A stretch of DNA of 26,374 bases, taken from JAAZNO01 sp012798275. GTDB taxonomy: Bacteria > Chloroflexota > Anaerolineae > B4-G1 > SLSP01. Below, in pieces: positions 1-6,361 of this stretch. Position numbers and translations under genes: made by a program. The stretch lies in assembly GCA_035347995.1 (NCBI GenBank), contig DAOPQD010000044.1, positions 1 through 26,374 of the forward strand, read 5' to 3'. Numbering within the stretch: position 1 is the stretch's first letter; each line of letters starts with the position of its first letter. The notes under the pieces were generated by a model. It saw only the letters and a list, made by a program, of their open reading frames with translations, searched no databases and was not told the DNA's origin.

Positions 1-22
1 GAACAAATTTGATGCTTTTTAA

Positions 23-184
23 CGTGCTTTTACGCTACTTTTGGCGAAACTACAGAATACTGTTCAACCCGGCGCGAACGTCAAAGTCGCCGAGCAGGCG
101 GTGGAAAAAGCCGTCTCCGATTTCTTCTTCCAGAAAGCGCGCAGTCGCCCGGTGATGTTGGTCACGGGCGTGGCGTTGATGTGA
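23..184 (+). pseudogene. C-terminal remnant resembling ribonuclease J
   Basis: An open stretch after an in-frame TAA at 20-22 ends with TGA at 182-184. Its last 35 residues run NVKVAEQAVEKAVSDFFFQK, then ARSRPVMLVTGVALM. This resembles the end of ribonuclease J proteins, where a helix leads to a phenylalanine-rich turn, a K-T-x-R-R-P-M step and a final hydrophobic strand. No start codon or catalytic domain is present in the window. The first 70 bases are clearly AT-richer than what follows, so the coding match seems to begin near 70. It may be a truncated gene, or a frameshifted end of a gene lying left of the window. The similarity is from memory of the family and is short, so confidence is low. 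Confidence 0.3.
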
Positions 185-224
185 GCTCTCTGGCGCTCGC
201 GGCGCGCTGAACATCCGGCAGGCC

Positions 225-1436
225 ATGGCGCATATCCTGATTGCCTACAAGCAATTTCCTGCCCCTGGGGTAGGGCACGCCGGCGGCGAATCCGTCTACC
301 GCCTCATGGAGCTGCTCCATCAGCGCGGACATCGTCTCACCCTCGTGGCGCGGATTCAGGAGGTCGAGCGTCCCCTGTTGCCCGTAACCGCGGCGCTCTG
401 CGAGCGGGTAGTGACCGTCCCCCATCATCGCTCGCTGCCCGGCCCGCGTCCGCTGGCGCTGTTGCGCAGCTACCTGGCCTTACGTCACGCCACGCAACGC
501 ACCCTCTGCGACGTGCGTCCCGACGTCCTCCATATCGAATTCGCGCAGACGGGAGCCGTCGTCTTGGGCCTGCGCGGCGCGCCGACTTCGATCCGCGCCC
601 ACGACGTGAACTGGTTTCTCATGGAACAGCAAGCGGCGCGACAACGCGGTGCCGCGCGCTGGCGCAGTCGTGGGCTGCGCGCCGTATTCCTCACCCTGGA
701 GCCCCGGCTCTACCGCCGCTTTGACCTGGTCGCCGCCATCTCCGAAGGCGACCGTCGCCTGTTAGCCGCGCGCTGTGCGCCGCAACCCGTGCTGCTGTTG
801 CCGCTTGCGCCGGCGTTTCATCCGGCTGCGGATGCACCGGCGGCAGTTTCCCGCGGCGCGAACGTCCTCTTCGTCGGAGCGATGTCGCGCGCTTACAACC
901 GCGAGGCGGTGCTGTGGTTCCTCGACGCCATCTGGCCCGCCATCGCGCAGGCCGCGCCTGAAGCGCGCTTCTACATCGTGGGAGCCAATCCCCCCGCAAG
1001 CGTGCGCGCCCGGCACGATGGACAGCGCGTCTTCGTCGTCGGTTTCGTCCCCGATCTGGCGCCCTGGTATCAGGCGGCGGATGTGGTCGTCGCGCCGCTG
1101 CAGGTGGCGGGAGGATTGCTGCAGAAAGTGGTGGACGCCATGGGGATGGGGATTCCGGTGGTCGCGACGACGGTCAGCAATCACGGTTTGGGCGCTATTC
1201 CCGGCGAACACCTCCTCATCGCGGACGCGCCGGAACCCTTTGCGGAGGCCGTGATCCGCCTGCTGCGCTGCCCGGAGGAGCGCGAGCGCCTCGGGCAAGC
1301 CGGGCAGCGCTTTGTGACGGCCCATTACGATCCCGAAGTGCTCCTCCCACAGTGGGAGGCGGCGTTGTTGCAGCTCCTGGACGCCAGAAACGAAAAAGCC
1401 TCGCCGCTCCAGGGGGACATGTGCCATCGAGAATAG
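225..1436 (+). CDS. GT-B fold glycosyltransferase (GT4-like)
   Basis: Cytoplasmic or membrane-associated sugar transferase, 403 residues, probably acting in exopolysaccharide or glycolipid assembly. The N-terminal Rossmann half starts MAHILIAYKQFPAPGVGHAGG, with a glycine-rich acceptor loop and a 'GGES' helix start. The C-terminal nucleotide-sugar half has VLFVGAMSRAYNREAVLWFL, then 'FYIVGANPP', 'VVGFVPDL' and 'LQKVVDAMGMGIPVVAT', the usual order of a Glyco_trans_1 domain. The architecture recalls transferases linked to exosortase-type polysaccharide clusters, but no such cluster is visible. The donor and acceptor cannot be read from sequence. The ATG at 225 has only a weak ribosome site. The last codons (H-R-E-stop) lie inside a dispersed repeat box starting near 1426, so the natural C-terminus may have been changed. 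Confidence 0.85.
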   Translation: MAHILIAYKQFPAPGVGHAGGESVYRLMELLHQRGHRLTLVARIQEVERPLLPVTAALCERVVTVPHHRSLPGPRPLALLRSYLALRHATQRTLCDVRPDVLHIEFAQTGAVVLGLRGAPTSIRAHDVNWFLMEQQAARQRGAARWRSRGLRAVFLTLEPRLYRRFDLVAAISEGDRRLLAARCAPQPVLLLPLAPAFHPAADAPAAVSRGANVLFVGAMSRAYNREAVLWFLDAIWPAIAQAAPEARFYIVGANPPASVRARHDGQRVFVVGFVPDLAPWYQAADVVVAPLQVAGGLLQKVVDAMGMGIPVVATTVSNHGLGAIPGEHLLIADAPEPFAEAVIRLLRCPEERERLGQAGQRFVTAHYDPEVLLPQWEAALLQLLDARNEKASPLQGDMCHRE

Positions 1437-1466
1437 AAGTCAGTGAGCCGTGAACAGAGAGCCGTT
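1426..1466 (-). repeat. Dispersed box element, copy 1
   Basis: The plus strand reads CGAGAATAGAAGTCAGTGAG followed by CCGTGAACAGAGAGCCG, matching the box at 6163, 17808 and, on the other strand, 25261-25290. The TAG of the box is the stop codon of the glycosyltransferase gene. Loose GTGAGCC/GTGAACA units follow it. Confidence 0.6.
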
Positions 1467-1528
1467 GTAGTCTCTGGTCGTCACGCTACATTCACACATT
1501 ATTTTCATTCGTGTGCTGGCGCAGGGCC

Positions 1529-1559
1529 TTTCCATTACAAGGGTTATTCATGGTATAAT
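1529..1559 (+). promoter_or_regulatory. Extended -10 promoter for the first LCP gene
   Basis: A perfect TATAAT at 1554-1559 is preceded by TGG, giving an extended -10 (TGnTATAAT). The -35 is weak (TTTCCA at 1529-1534, spacing 19). Transcription would start near 1566, leaving a leader of about 110 nt before the gene at 1680. Confidence 0.6.
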
Positions 1560-1567
1560 GGCCCATA

Positions 1568-1631
1568 GGGGATTGCGACGCGGGGGGCCAGACCTCAATG
1601 CAGTTTTCGCATCCCCGCGCTAAGCGCAGGG
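1568..1631 (+). promoter_or_regulatory. Structured 5' leader of the first LCP gene
   Basis: GGGGATTGCGA at 1568-1578 can pair with TCGCATCCCC at 1607-1616 with one bulged T, forming a stem right at the predicted transcript start. A second hairpin, CCCGCGC (1614-1620) with GCGCAGGG (1624-1631), overlaps the 3' arm of the first, so the two cannot form at the same time. No known riboswitch class was recognised. This may be an RNA-stabilising leader or a simple switch. Confidence 0.35.
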
Positions 1632-1679
1632 ACGCTTTCTTGATCTCAAGCATTTCCAGGGCTGAAAGAGTTTGATGCC

Positions 1680-3038
1680 ATGTCACGCAGAGCGACTATG
1701 ATTCGCAAAAAAAACCGTGCGCCGGCGGTCATGACGGGCGTGTTACTGGTCGTTTTCGCTATCATCATCCTCGTGGGGGGAGCGCTGTTGCTTTCAGTCG
1801 GCCGCGGCCTGCTCTCCGATTCGGGAATCGTGCCCGGCCTGAGCGCCTCGGATGGTTCTGACAGCCCCAATGTCGAGCGGCGGTTTGGGCAGGTGATCCC
1901 CGGCTGGAAGGGAACGGAGCGGGTGAACCTGCTGCTCCTGGGGGTGGACGAGCGTCCGCAGGAAAACGGCATGGCACGCACCGACACGATGATGGTGCTC
2001 ACGCTCGATCCGACGACGCTGCAGGCGGGGGTGCTTTCCATCCCCCGCGACCTGTGGGTGCCGATTCCGGGCTACAATCAGGGGCGCATTAACACCGCGT
2101 ACCGGCTGGGGGAGATGTACAACTATCCCGGCGGCGGCCCGGCCCTGGCGCGGGAAACCGTCGAGTACAACCTGGGTATCCCCATTCAATATTACGTGCG
2201 CCTCAACTTCCAGGGCTTTGTGGATCTGGTAGACCTCATCGGCGGGATTGACGTCTACGTGGCGGAGCCGATCAACGATCCCCTTTACCCGGACAATAAC
2301 TACGGCTACGATCCGCTCTACATTCCGGCGGGACAGCAGCATTTCGATGGCGCCATGGCGTTGAAGTATGCCCGCACCCGCCACGATAGCAACGACTTCG
2401 AACGGGCGCGCCGTCAACAGCAGGTGTTGCTGGCAGTCCTGGAGCGGGTCAGCAGCCTCAACCTGCTGCCGCAGCTCGCCCCGAGGCTTGGCGAGCTCTA
2501 CACCCTCATGGATCAATCCGTGAGCACGGATCTGACCCTCGATGAGGTGCTCGCTCTGGCCGGGCTGGCGGTCAAAGTGGATCGTACCCAGATCCGCTTT
2601 GCGGTCATTGATAGCACCTGCACGGAGAACTACATCACCCCCGAAGGCGCACAGGTGCTGATCCCCTTGCGCGATCGGATCCGTGAGGTGCGCGATTACG
2701 TCTTTGGGGGCGCCGAACTGGCGTCACAGACCGTGGAGCAGGAAAGCGCGACCATCGGCGTGTTGAACGGCACCGGGCGCGCCGGGCTGGCGGCGAGCAC
2801 GGCGGAGTACCTCAAGGGGCAGGGGGTGGCCGTGGCGGCCTTTGGGAACGCCGACCGCGCGGACTACGCGACCACGATGATCATTCTCAATCGCCCCAAA
2901 CCGGCGACGGCGGCGCGTCTGGCGACCCTGTTGGGCCTGCCGCAGAGCGCCATCGTTACGGCCTCGAATGCCGCTGCCGCGCAAGACATCACCCTTCTTC
3001 TCGGCGCCGATTACCCCGGTCCGCCAACGTCTCCTTGA
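1680..3038 (+). CDS. LytR-CpsA-Psr (LCP) family protein with LytR_C domain
   Basis: LCP proteins are membrane-anchored phosphotransferases that move polyprenyl-phosphate-linked glycopolymers onto the cell wall or another surface acceptor. This one has 452 residues. A basic N-terminus and one membrane segment (about residues 16-40) are followed by the LCP domain from about 78 to 235. In order it shows NLLLLGVDER, the 'ARTDTMMVLTLDP' block, 'SIPRDLWV', 'GRINTAY', 'GGIDVYV' and KYARTRHDSNDFERARRQQQ, which contain the Asp and Arg residues that bind pyrophosphate and magnesium. A LytR_C domain follows at about 355-445 (GVLNGTGRAGLAASTAEYL). An ATG at 1698 is an alternative start. It has its own promoter upstream and a terminator-like hairpin downstream, and is a paralogue of the next gene. 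The substrate polymer is unknown; the organism may lack classical teichoic acids. Confidence 0.93.
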   Translation: MSRRATMIRKKNRAPAVMTGVLLVVFAIIILVGGALLLSVGRGLLSDSGIVPGLSASDGSDSPNVERRFGQVIPGWKGTERVNLLLLGVDERPQENGMARTDTMMVLTLDPTTLQAGVLSIPRDLWVPIPGYNQGRINTAYRLGEMYNYPGGGPALARETVEYNLGIPIQYYVRLNFQGFVDLVDLIGGIDVYVAEPINDPLYPDNNYGYDPLYIPAGQQHFDGAMALKYARTRHDSNDFERARRQQQVLLAVLERVSSLNLLPQLAPRLGELYTLMDQSVSTDLTLDEVLALAGLAVKVDRTQIRFAVIDSTCTENYITPEGAQVLIPLRDRIREVRDYVFGGAELASQTVEQESATIGVLNGTGRAGLAASTAEYLKGQGVAVAAFGNADRADYATTMIILNRPKPATAARLATLLGLPQSAIVTASNAAAAQDITLLLGADYPGPPTSP

Positions 3039-3056
3039 GCAGCGAGCGCCCCCTTG

Positions 3057-3090
3057 CGTCCGGGAACCTTTGGGGTTCGCCGGACGTTTG
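3057..3090 (+). terminator. Hairpin between the two LCP genes
   Basis: CGTCCGGGAACC at 3057-3068 pairs with GGTTCGCCGGACG (3074-3086) with one bulged C. A short TTTG follows. The U-tract is poor, so termination may be partial. It lies just upstream of the promoter pair of the second LCP gene. Confidence 0.5.
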
Positions 3091-3093
3091 ATG

Positions 3094-3124
3094 TTGTATA
3101 ATGGATGGGCACCTGTGGTATAAT
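3094..3124 (+). promoter_or_regulatory. Tandem TATAAT boxes for the second LCP gene
   Basis: Two perfect TATAAT hexamers lie 22 bp apart (3097-3102 and 3119-3124). The second is an extended -10 (TGGTATAAT). It ends only 11 bases before the ATG at 3136 and 8 before the in-frame GTG at 3133, so a transcript from it would begin almost at the start codon. A transcript from the first box would include the GAGG at 3126-3129 as ribosome site. Confidence 0.6.
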
Positions 3125-3135
3125 CGAGGCTTGTG

Positions 3136-4488
3136 ATGGCACAACAGGACGCTACGCGGACCAAAACTTTCAAGACGCTGATGCGGCTTGGGCTGGTGCT
3201 GATCTATGTGATCGTCACCGGCACGGCGGCAGTGGTGACATTTTTCCGCGTGCGGGAGATGGCGGCGGCTTCGGAGTTGCTGCCAGATTTCACGGCCACG
3301 GAGAAGCAGCCCCCGAGTGAGAATGTCGTCTTCCCGGAGGGACAGTCCCTGCCCAAATGGACCGGCACAGAGCGCCTCACCGTGTTGTTGTTGGGCATTG
3401 ATGAGCGCGCTCAGTGGAATGAACCCGCCTGGCGCACCGACACCATGATGGTCCTCACGCTCGACCCCGTCACCCTGGAGGCGGGAGTGCTTTCCATCCC
3501 GCGCGACCTGTGGGTCGAGATCCCCACTTCCGGCTATGGGCGCATCAACACGGCGCACTACCTGGGGGATCTCTATGATTATCCCGGCGGGGGGCCGGCG
3601 CTGGCGGCATTGACGGTCGAGCGCAACCTGGGAATTCACATTGATCACTACGTGCGCATCAACTTTGAGGCGTTCGTGACCTTCGTGGATGAGATCGGCG
3701 GCATTGACATCGAAGTGCCGGAGACGATTGATGACCCCCTCTATCCCGACAACAACTACGGCTATGAGCCGCTCTACATCGAGGCCGGTCTGCAGCATTT
3801 CTATGGCGACATGGCGCTCAAATACGCGCGCACCCGTCACAGCGGCAACGGCGATTTCGACCGCGCCCGGCGCCAGCAGCAAGTCATCCAGGCCGTGTTA
3901 GAGCGGGTGAGCCGGCCTGAGGTGCTGGCGCAGCTGCTCGCCAAAGCGCCGGAGCTGTATTCGAAGGTGGAAAGCTCGCTTGCGACCAGCCTCAAGTTTG
4001 ACCAGCTGCTGGCGCTTGCCGGGTTGGCGCGGGAAGTGACCTCCGACAACATCCGTTTTGCCGTCATTGACGAAAGCAGCACACTGTCCTGGGAGACGCC
4101 GGAGGGCTGGCAGGTCCTCGTCCCGATTCACGATCGCATTCGGGAGCGCCGCGACTTCGTGTTTTGGATTGGCCCGGCGGTAGAGGATAACGGCGCTGCC
4201 GAGGAGGGCGCGACCCTCCTGGTGCTGAACGGCACGCAGCGCGAGGGGCTGGCTTACGCGACGGCGGAGTACCTCAAGGAGAACCGGATCCCCGTGACCT
4301 CCTACAGCAACGCCGATCGGCAGGACTATGAGAGCAGCCTGGTCATCATGAACCGCAGCCTGCCTCACACGGCGCAACGGCTGCTCGCGCTGTTGCAGCT
4401 CCCCGACTCCGCCCTGGTGCAGGGGGACAATCCTACCGCGGAATACGACATCGTCATCATCCTGGGGCGCGACTACGCTGAGCCGTAG
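3136..4488 (+). CDS. Second LCP family protein with LytR_C domain
   Basis: Paralogue of the preceding gene, 450 residues from ATG 3136; GTG at 3133 is possible but closer to the GAGG ribosome site. A single membrane segment lies at about 15-38 (LGLVLIYVIVTGTAAVVTFF). The LCP domain has the same ordered motifs (VLLLGIDER, 'WRTDTMMVLTLDP', 'SIPRDLWVEIP', 'GRINTAHYLG', 'GGIDIEVPE', 'KYARTRHSGNGDFDRARRQQQ'). A C-terminal LytR_C domain starts near LLVLNGTQREGLAYATAEYL. Family knowledge predicts transfer of undecaprenyl-linked polymer to the envelope. The two copies agree block by block, so they arose by tandem duplication, but they have diverged in the linker and have separate promoters, which suggests different substrates or conditions. 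The gene converges with the exchanger gene that follows. Confidence 0.93.
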   Translation: MAQQDATRTKTFKTLMRLGLVLIYVIVTGTAAVVTFFRVREMAAASELLPDFTATEKQPPSENVVFPEGQSLPKWTGTERLTVLLLGIDERAQWNEPAWRTDTMMVLTLDPVTLEAGVLSIPRDLWVEIPTSGYGRINTAHYLGDLYDYPGGGPALAALTVERNLGIHIDHYVRINFEAFVTFVDEIGGIDIEVPETIDDPLYPDNNYGYEPLYIEAGLQHFYGDMALKYARTRHSGNGDFDRARRQQQVIQAVLERVSRPEVLAQLLAKAPELYSKVESSLATSLKFDQLLALAGLAREVTSDNIRFAVIDESSTLSWETPEGWQVLVPIHDRIRERRDFVFWIGPAVEDNGAAEEGATLLVLNGTQREGLAYATAEYLKENRIPVTSYSNADRQDYESSLVIMNRSLPHTAQRLLALLQLPDSALVQGDNPTAEYDIVIILGRDYAEP

Positions 4489-4566
4489 GGTTGAAGTTTT
4501 CCCTGAGCGTGTAGCTCTGCTCCGTTTGCCGCTTTCCCTCAGAGTGCCATCGGCGCCGCTCCCGCG

Positions 4567-5559
4567 CTATAGGCCGATTCCCCGGCTATACAATAGCCAT
4601 AGGCTCGCGAAATACCCCCCTACCAGCAGCAAGGCGTCAATTTCCACTACCCAGATGCGACGCGCCTGGCGCGCTTGATTGCCGATGAGGCCCAGGCAGG
4701 TGAGCAGCAGCCCCAGCAACCCCACCAGCGCGAACTCCGGATCAATCATACCGAGAAGTCGCCCCCCTGTGTAGAACACGTCGGTCAAGCCGAGGGCGAA
4801 CATATTGAAGATGTTGCTGCCGAAGAGGTTGCCCAGCGCCATGTCATAGGCGCCCAGGCGCGCAGCAGCAATGGCAGCGATCAGTTCTGGCAGCGAGGTG
4901 ATGAGCGCCAGGAGCGCCGTTCCCACGAAACTTGCTCCCAATCCGGTGATCTCCGCGATCTCGACGCTGCTTTGCACTAACCGAGGGCTTACCAGGATCA
5001 ACACGGCTGCGGCCAGGACAAAGCCGAGAAGGGCACGCTTGAGAGGCGGCACGCCAGCGTCCTCTGCCACCTCTGCCGTTTCTGGATTGCCGTTTGCAGG
5101 GTCATTGTGGCGGATAAGCCAGACGCTTGCGATGTAGGCTCCCATCAACAGCAGGCTATCCAACCCGACCCAGCCGATTTTGACATCAATGTCGGCGAGG
5201 ATAAAGAAAGTTGCCAGGCCGATCAGCATGGTAGCGAGGCTGGCAGTCAAGGCATGGCGCATGGCGACTTGCCGTAAGACGCGCTGTTTGTAGAAGATGA
5301 GCCCCAACAGCCCTACCAGAGCCATGTTGAACATGTTGCTGCCCAGCATATTGCCGGCGGCCAGGCCAATCACGCCTTGCTGCAGCGAATTGATTGCCGT
5401 AAGAAATTCGGGCAGCGAAGTCGCCCCTGCCATCAACAGGACGCCGATGAACATGCCGCCGAGTTTGGTGCGATAGGCGATTGCATCGCCATACTCCGCC
5501 AGTTTGATGGAGGCCAACACCAGAATGGCGGCGCTGACAAGAAAGATGATCCAGACCAT
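4567..5559 (-). CDS. CaCA-family sodium/calcium exchanger-like antiporter
   Basis: Integral membrane cation antiporter of 330 residues, the usual size of bacterial YrbG-type exchangers. Two inverted alpha-repeats are plain. The first is GGMFIGVLLMAGATSLPEFL, running on to GNMLGSNMFNM; the second is SFVGTALLALITSLPELIAA, running on to GNLFGSNIFNM. The acidic residue of each SLPE motif is the cation ligand in this superfamily. About ten hydrophobic segments are present, split by a short charged loop near residues 155-175 (NGNPETAEVAEDAGVPPLKR). The start is well supported by a GGGAGAGGAG ribosome site just upstream. It sits 15 bp after a PII-like gene and is probably co-transcribed with it. The ion could be Ca2+, Na+, K+ or H+; sequence alone does not decide. 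Confidence 0.9.
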   Translation of the reverse strand: MVWIIFLVSAAILVLASIKLAEYGDAIAYRTKLGGMFIGVLLMAGATSLPEFLTAINSLQQGVIGLAAGNMLGSNMFNMALVGLLGLIFYKQRVLRQVAMRHALTASLATMLIGLATFFILADIDVKIGWVGLDSLLLMGAYIASVWLIRHNDPANGNPETAEVAEDAGVPPLKRALLGFVLAAAVLILVSPRLVQSSVEIAEITGLGASFVGTALLALITSLPELIAAIAAARLGAYDMALGNLFGSNIFNMFALGLTDVFYTGGRLLGMIDPEFALVGLLGLLLTCLGLIGNQARQARRIWVVEIDALLLVGGYFASLWLLYSRGIGL

Positions 5560-5574
5560 GTGCTCCTCTCCCTC

Positions 5575-5925
5575 TTAGCGCACGTTTTGTTTGGGTAGCC
5601 CTCGCACCATCGAGAGCGGCCAGGCGGCCAGAATGCCAGTATTGGGTGTGCTCAGATCACCGACTACATCTTCCACAGCGCTCACACACTGTTCGACCAT
5701 GGCTTCATTTTCTACAAGCGTAAACAGGGTGTAATTCCCGCGTTCGGCGCGTTCGACGAGCTGTTCAAAATCGAAGCGCATCGGGATGCGGCGGTGTTTC
5801 GTCTGTCGGCGGAAAATGCCGCTGCTTTCAATGATGGTCACGCCGCTGACTCCTACCGCTTCCCAGGCATCTAAAATGGCGTCCAGTTTGTCGGGGTTGT
5901 CGAGGACATACATCACCATGAACAT
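5575..5925 (-). CDS. PII-like small signalling protein
   Basis: A 116-residue protein with the ferredoxin-like layout of the PII (GlnB) superfamily. It opens with a strand and helix (MFMVMYVLDNPDKLDAILDA), then a short strand ending GVTIIESSG and a basic T-loop-like stretch (FRRQTKHRRIPMRFD). A further strand (YTLFTLVE), a helix and a C-terminal segment near 'TPNTGILAAWPL' follow. The tyrosine and surrounding T-loop of true GlnB are absent, so it is not the nitrogen regulator. Such PII-like proteins are typically trimers that bind a nucleotide and control a neighbouring transporter. The gene is first in a two-gene operon with the exchanger, has a GGAGG ribosome site 8 bases before its ATG, and is therefore a good candidate to regulate it. 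The ligand is unknown. Confidence 0.7.
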   Translation of the reverse strand: MFMVMYVLDNPDKLDAILDAWEAVGVSGVTIIESSGIFRRQTKHRRIPMRFDFEQLVERAERGNYTLFTLVENEAMVEQCVSAVEDVVGDLSTPNTGILAAWPLSMVRGLPKQNVR

Positions 5926-5987
5926 GAGCGGGCCTCCTCAGAGAAGAACAAAAGGTTACGACACCTGCGAGCTGATGATGCTCTGAA

Positions 5988-6020
5988 TGATATATGATTC
6001 TCCCAGGCCAACAAGGAGGA
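5988..6020 (+). promoter_or_regulatory. Candidate -10 and strong ribosome site before a broken small ORF
   Basis: TGATATATG at 5988-5996 resembles an extended -10. It is followed by AAGGAGGA at 6013-6020, an almost complete anti-16S match 8 bases before the ATG at 6029. The AT-rich block also reads TATATCAT on the minus strand and may serve the divergent PII-like gene. Confidence 0.3.
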
Positions 6021-6028
6021 GTGTCACC

Positions 6029-6174
6029 ATGAGTCAGGAGTTAGTGCACCTCGCTAGATGAAGTACAGCGAGGCGCAGCGTCGCCGATTTGAAGTTGATG
6101 TGAAGCAGCGCCATGAGGCGTTTTTCCTTGATGCCAGGCTGAACAGTGATCCGGGGTCTCTCCTTCGAAAATAG
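6029..6174 (+). pseudogene. Broken small gene: 10-codon and 38-codon ORFs overlapping by ATGA
   Basis: After the strong AAGGAGGA site, ATG 6029 opens a 10-residue peptide (MSQELVHLAR) that stops with TGA at 6059-6061. A second ORF begins at ATG 6058 in the overlapping ATGA and encodes MKYSEAQRRRFEVDVKQRHE, continuing AFFLDARLNSDPGSLLRK, then TAG at 6172-6174. The two pieces read like one hydrophilic helical protein split by a frameshift, although a translationally coupled leader peptide and small protein is also possible. The last residues and the stop lie inside the dispersed element at 6159-6284, so the gene's 3' end seems to have been cut by it. The product is not recognised. Confidence 0.4.
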
Positions 6175-6284
6175 AGGTCAGCAAGTCAGCAAATAAGCGA
6201 AAAAAATCACTTGCGTGACAAAGGTACCGCCACTGACTGAAAAACGCAAGATTTCCTGGTGATTGCTGAAGATTAAGAATCAAC
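6159..6284 (-). repeat. Long dispersed element, copy A (inverted relative to 10975-11109)
   Basis: Read on the minus strand, this stretch matches 10975-11109 almost throughout. Both share GAAATCTTGCGTTTTT, then AGTCAGTGGCGG and ACCTTTGTCACGC, a T-run, then TTCGCT units and a final TCTATTTT(C/T)GAAGGAGA. By eye, identity is roughly 85% with small gaps in the TTCGCT tract. The remainder of the gap up to the glycosyltransferase end at 6362 holds only a TTTTTTTT run and two TTTCTGCAAA repeats. Confidence 0.85.
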
Positions 6285-6361
6285 TTTCTGCAAAACCCCT
6301 ATTTTTTTTCTGCAAACATCGGCCAGCACGCGATGCCGCCCAGCTACTTAGCAGCACCCCC

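Noticed and set aside
762..1427. Long minus-strand frame opposite the first glycosyltransferase
   Set aside because: It is the reverse shadow of a well-supported GC-rich gene and shows no domain motifs.
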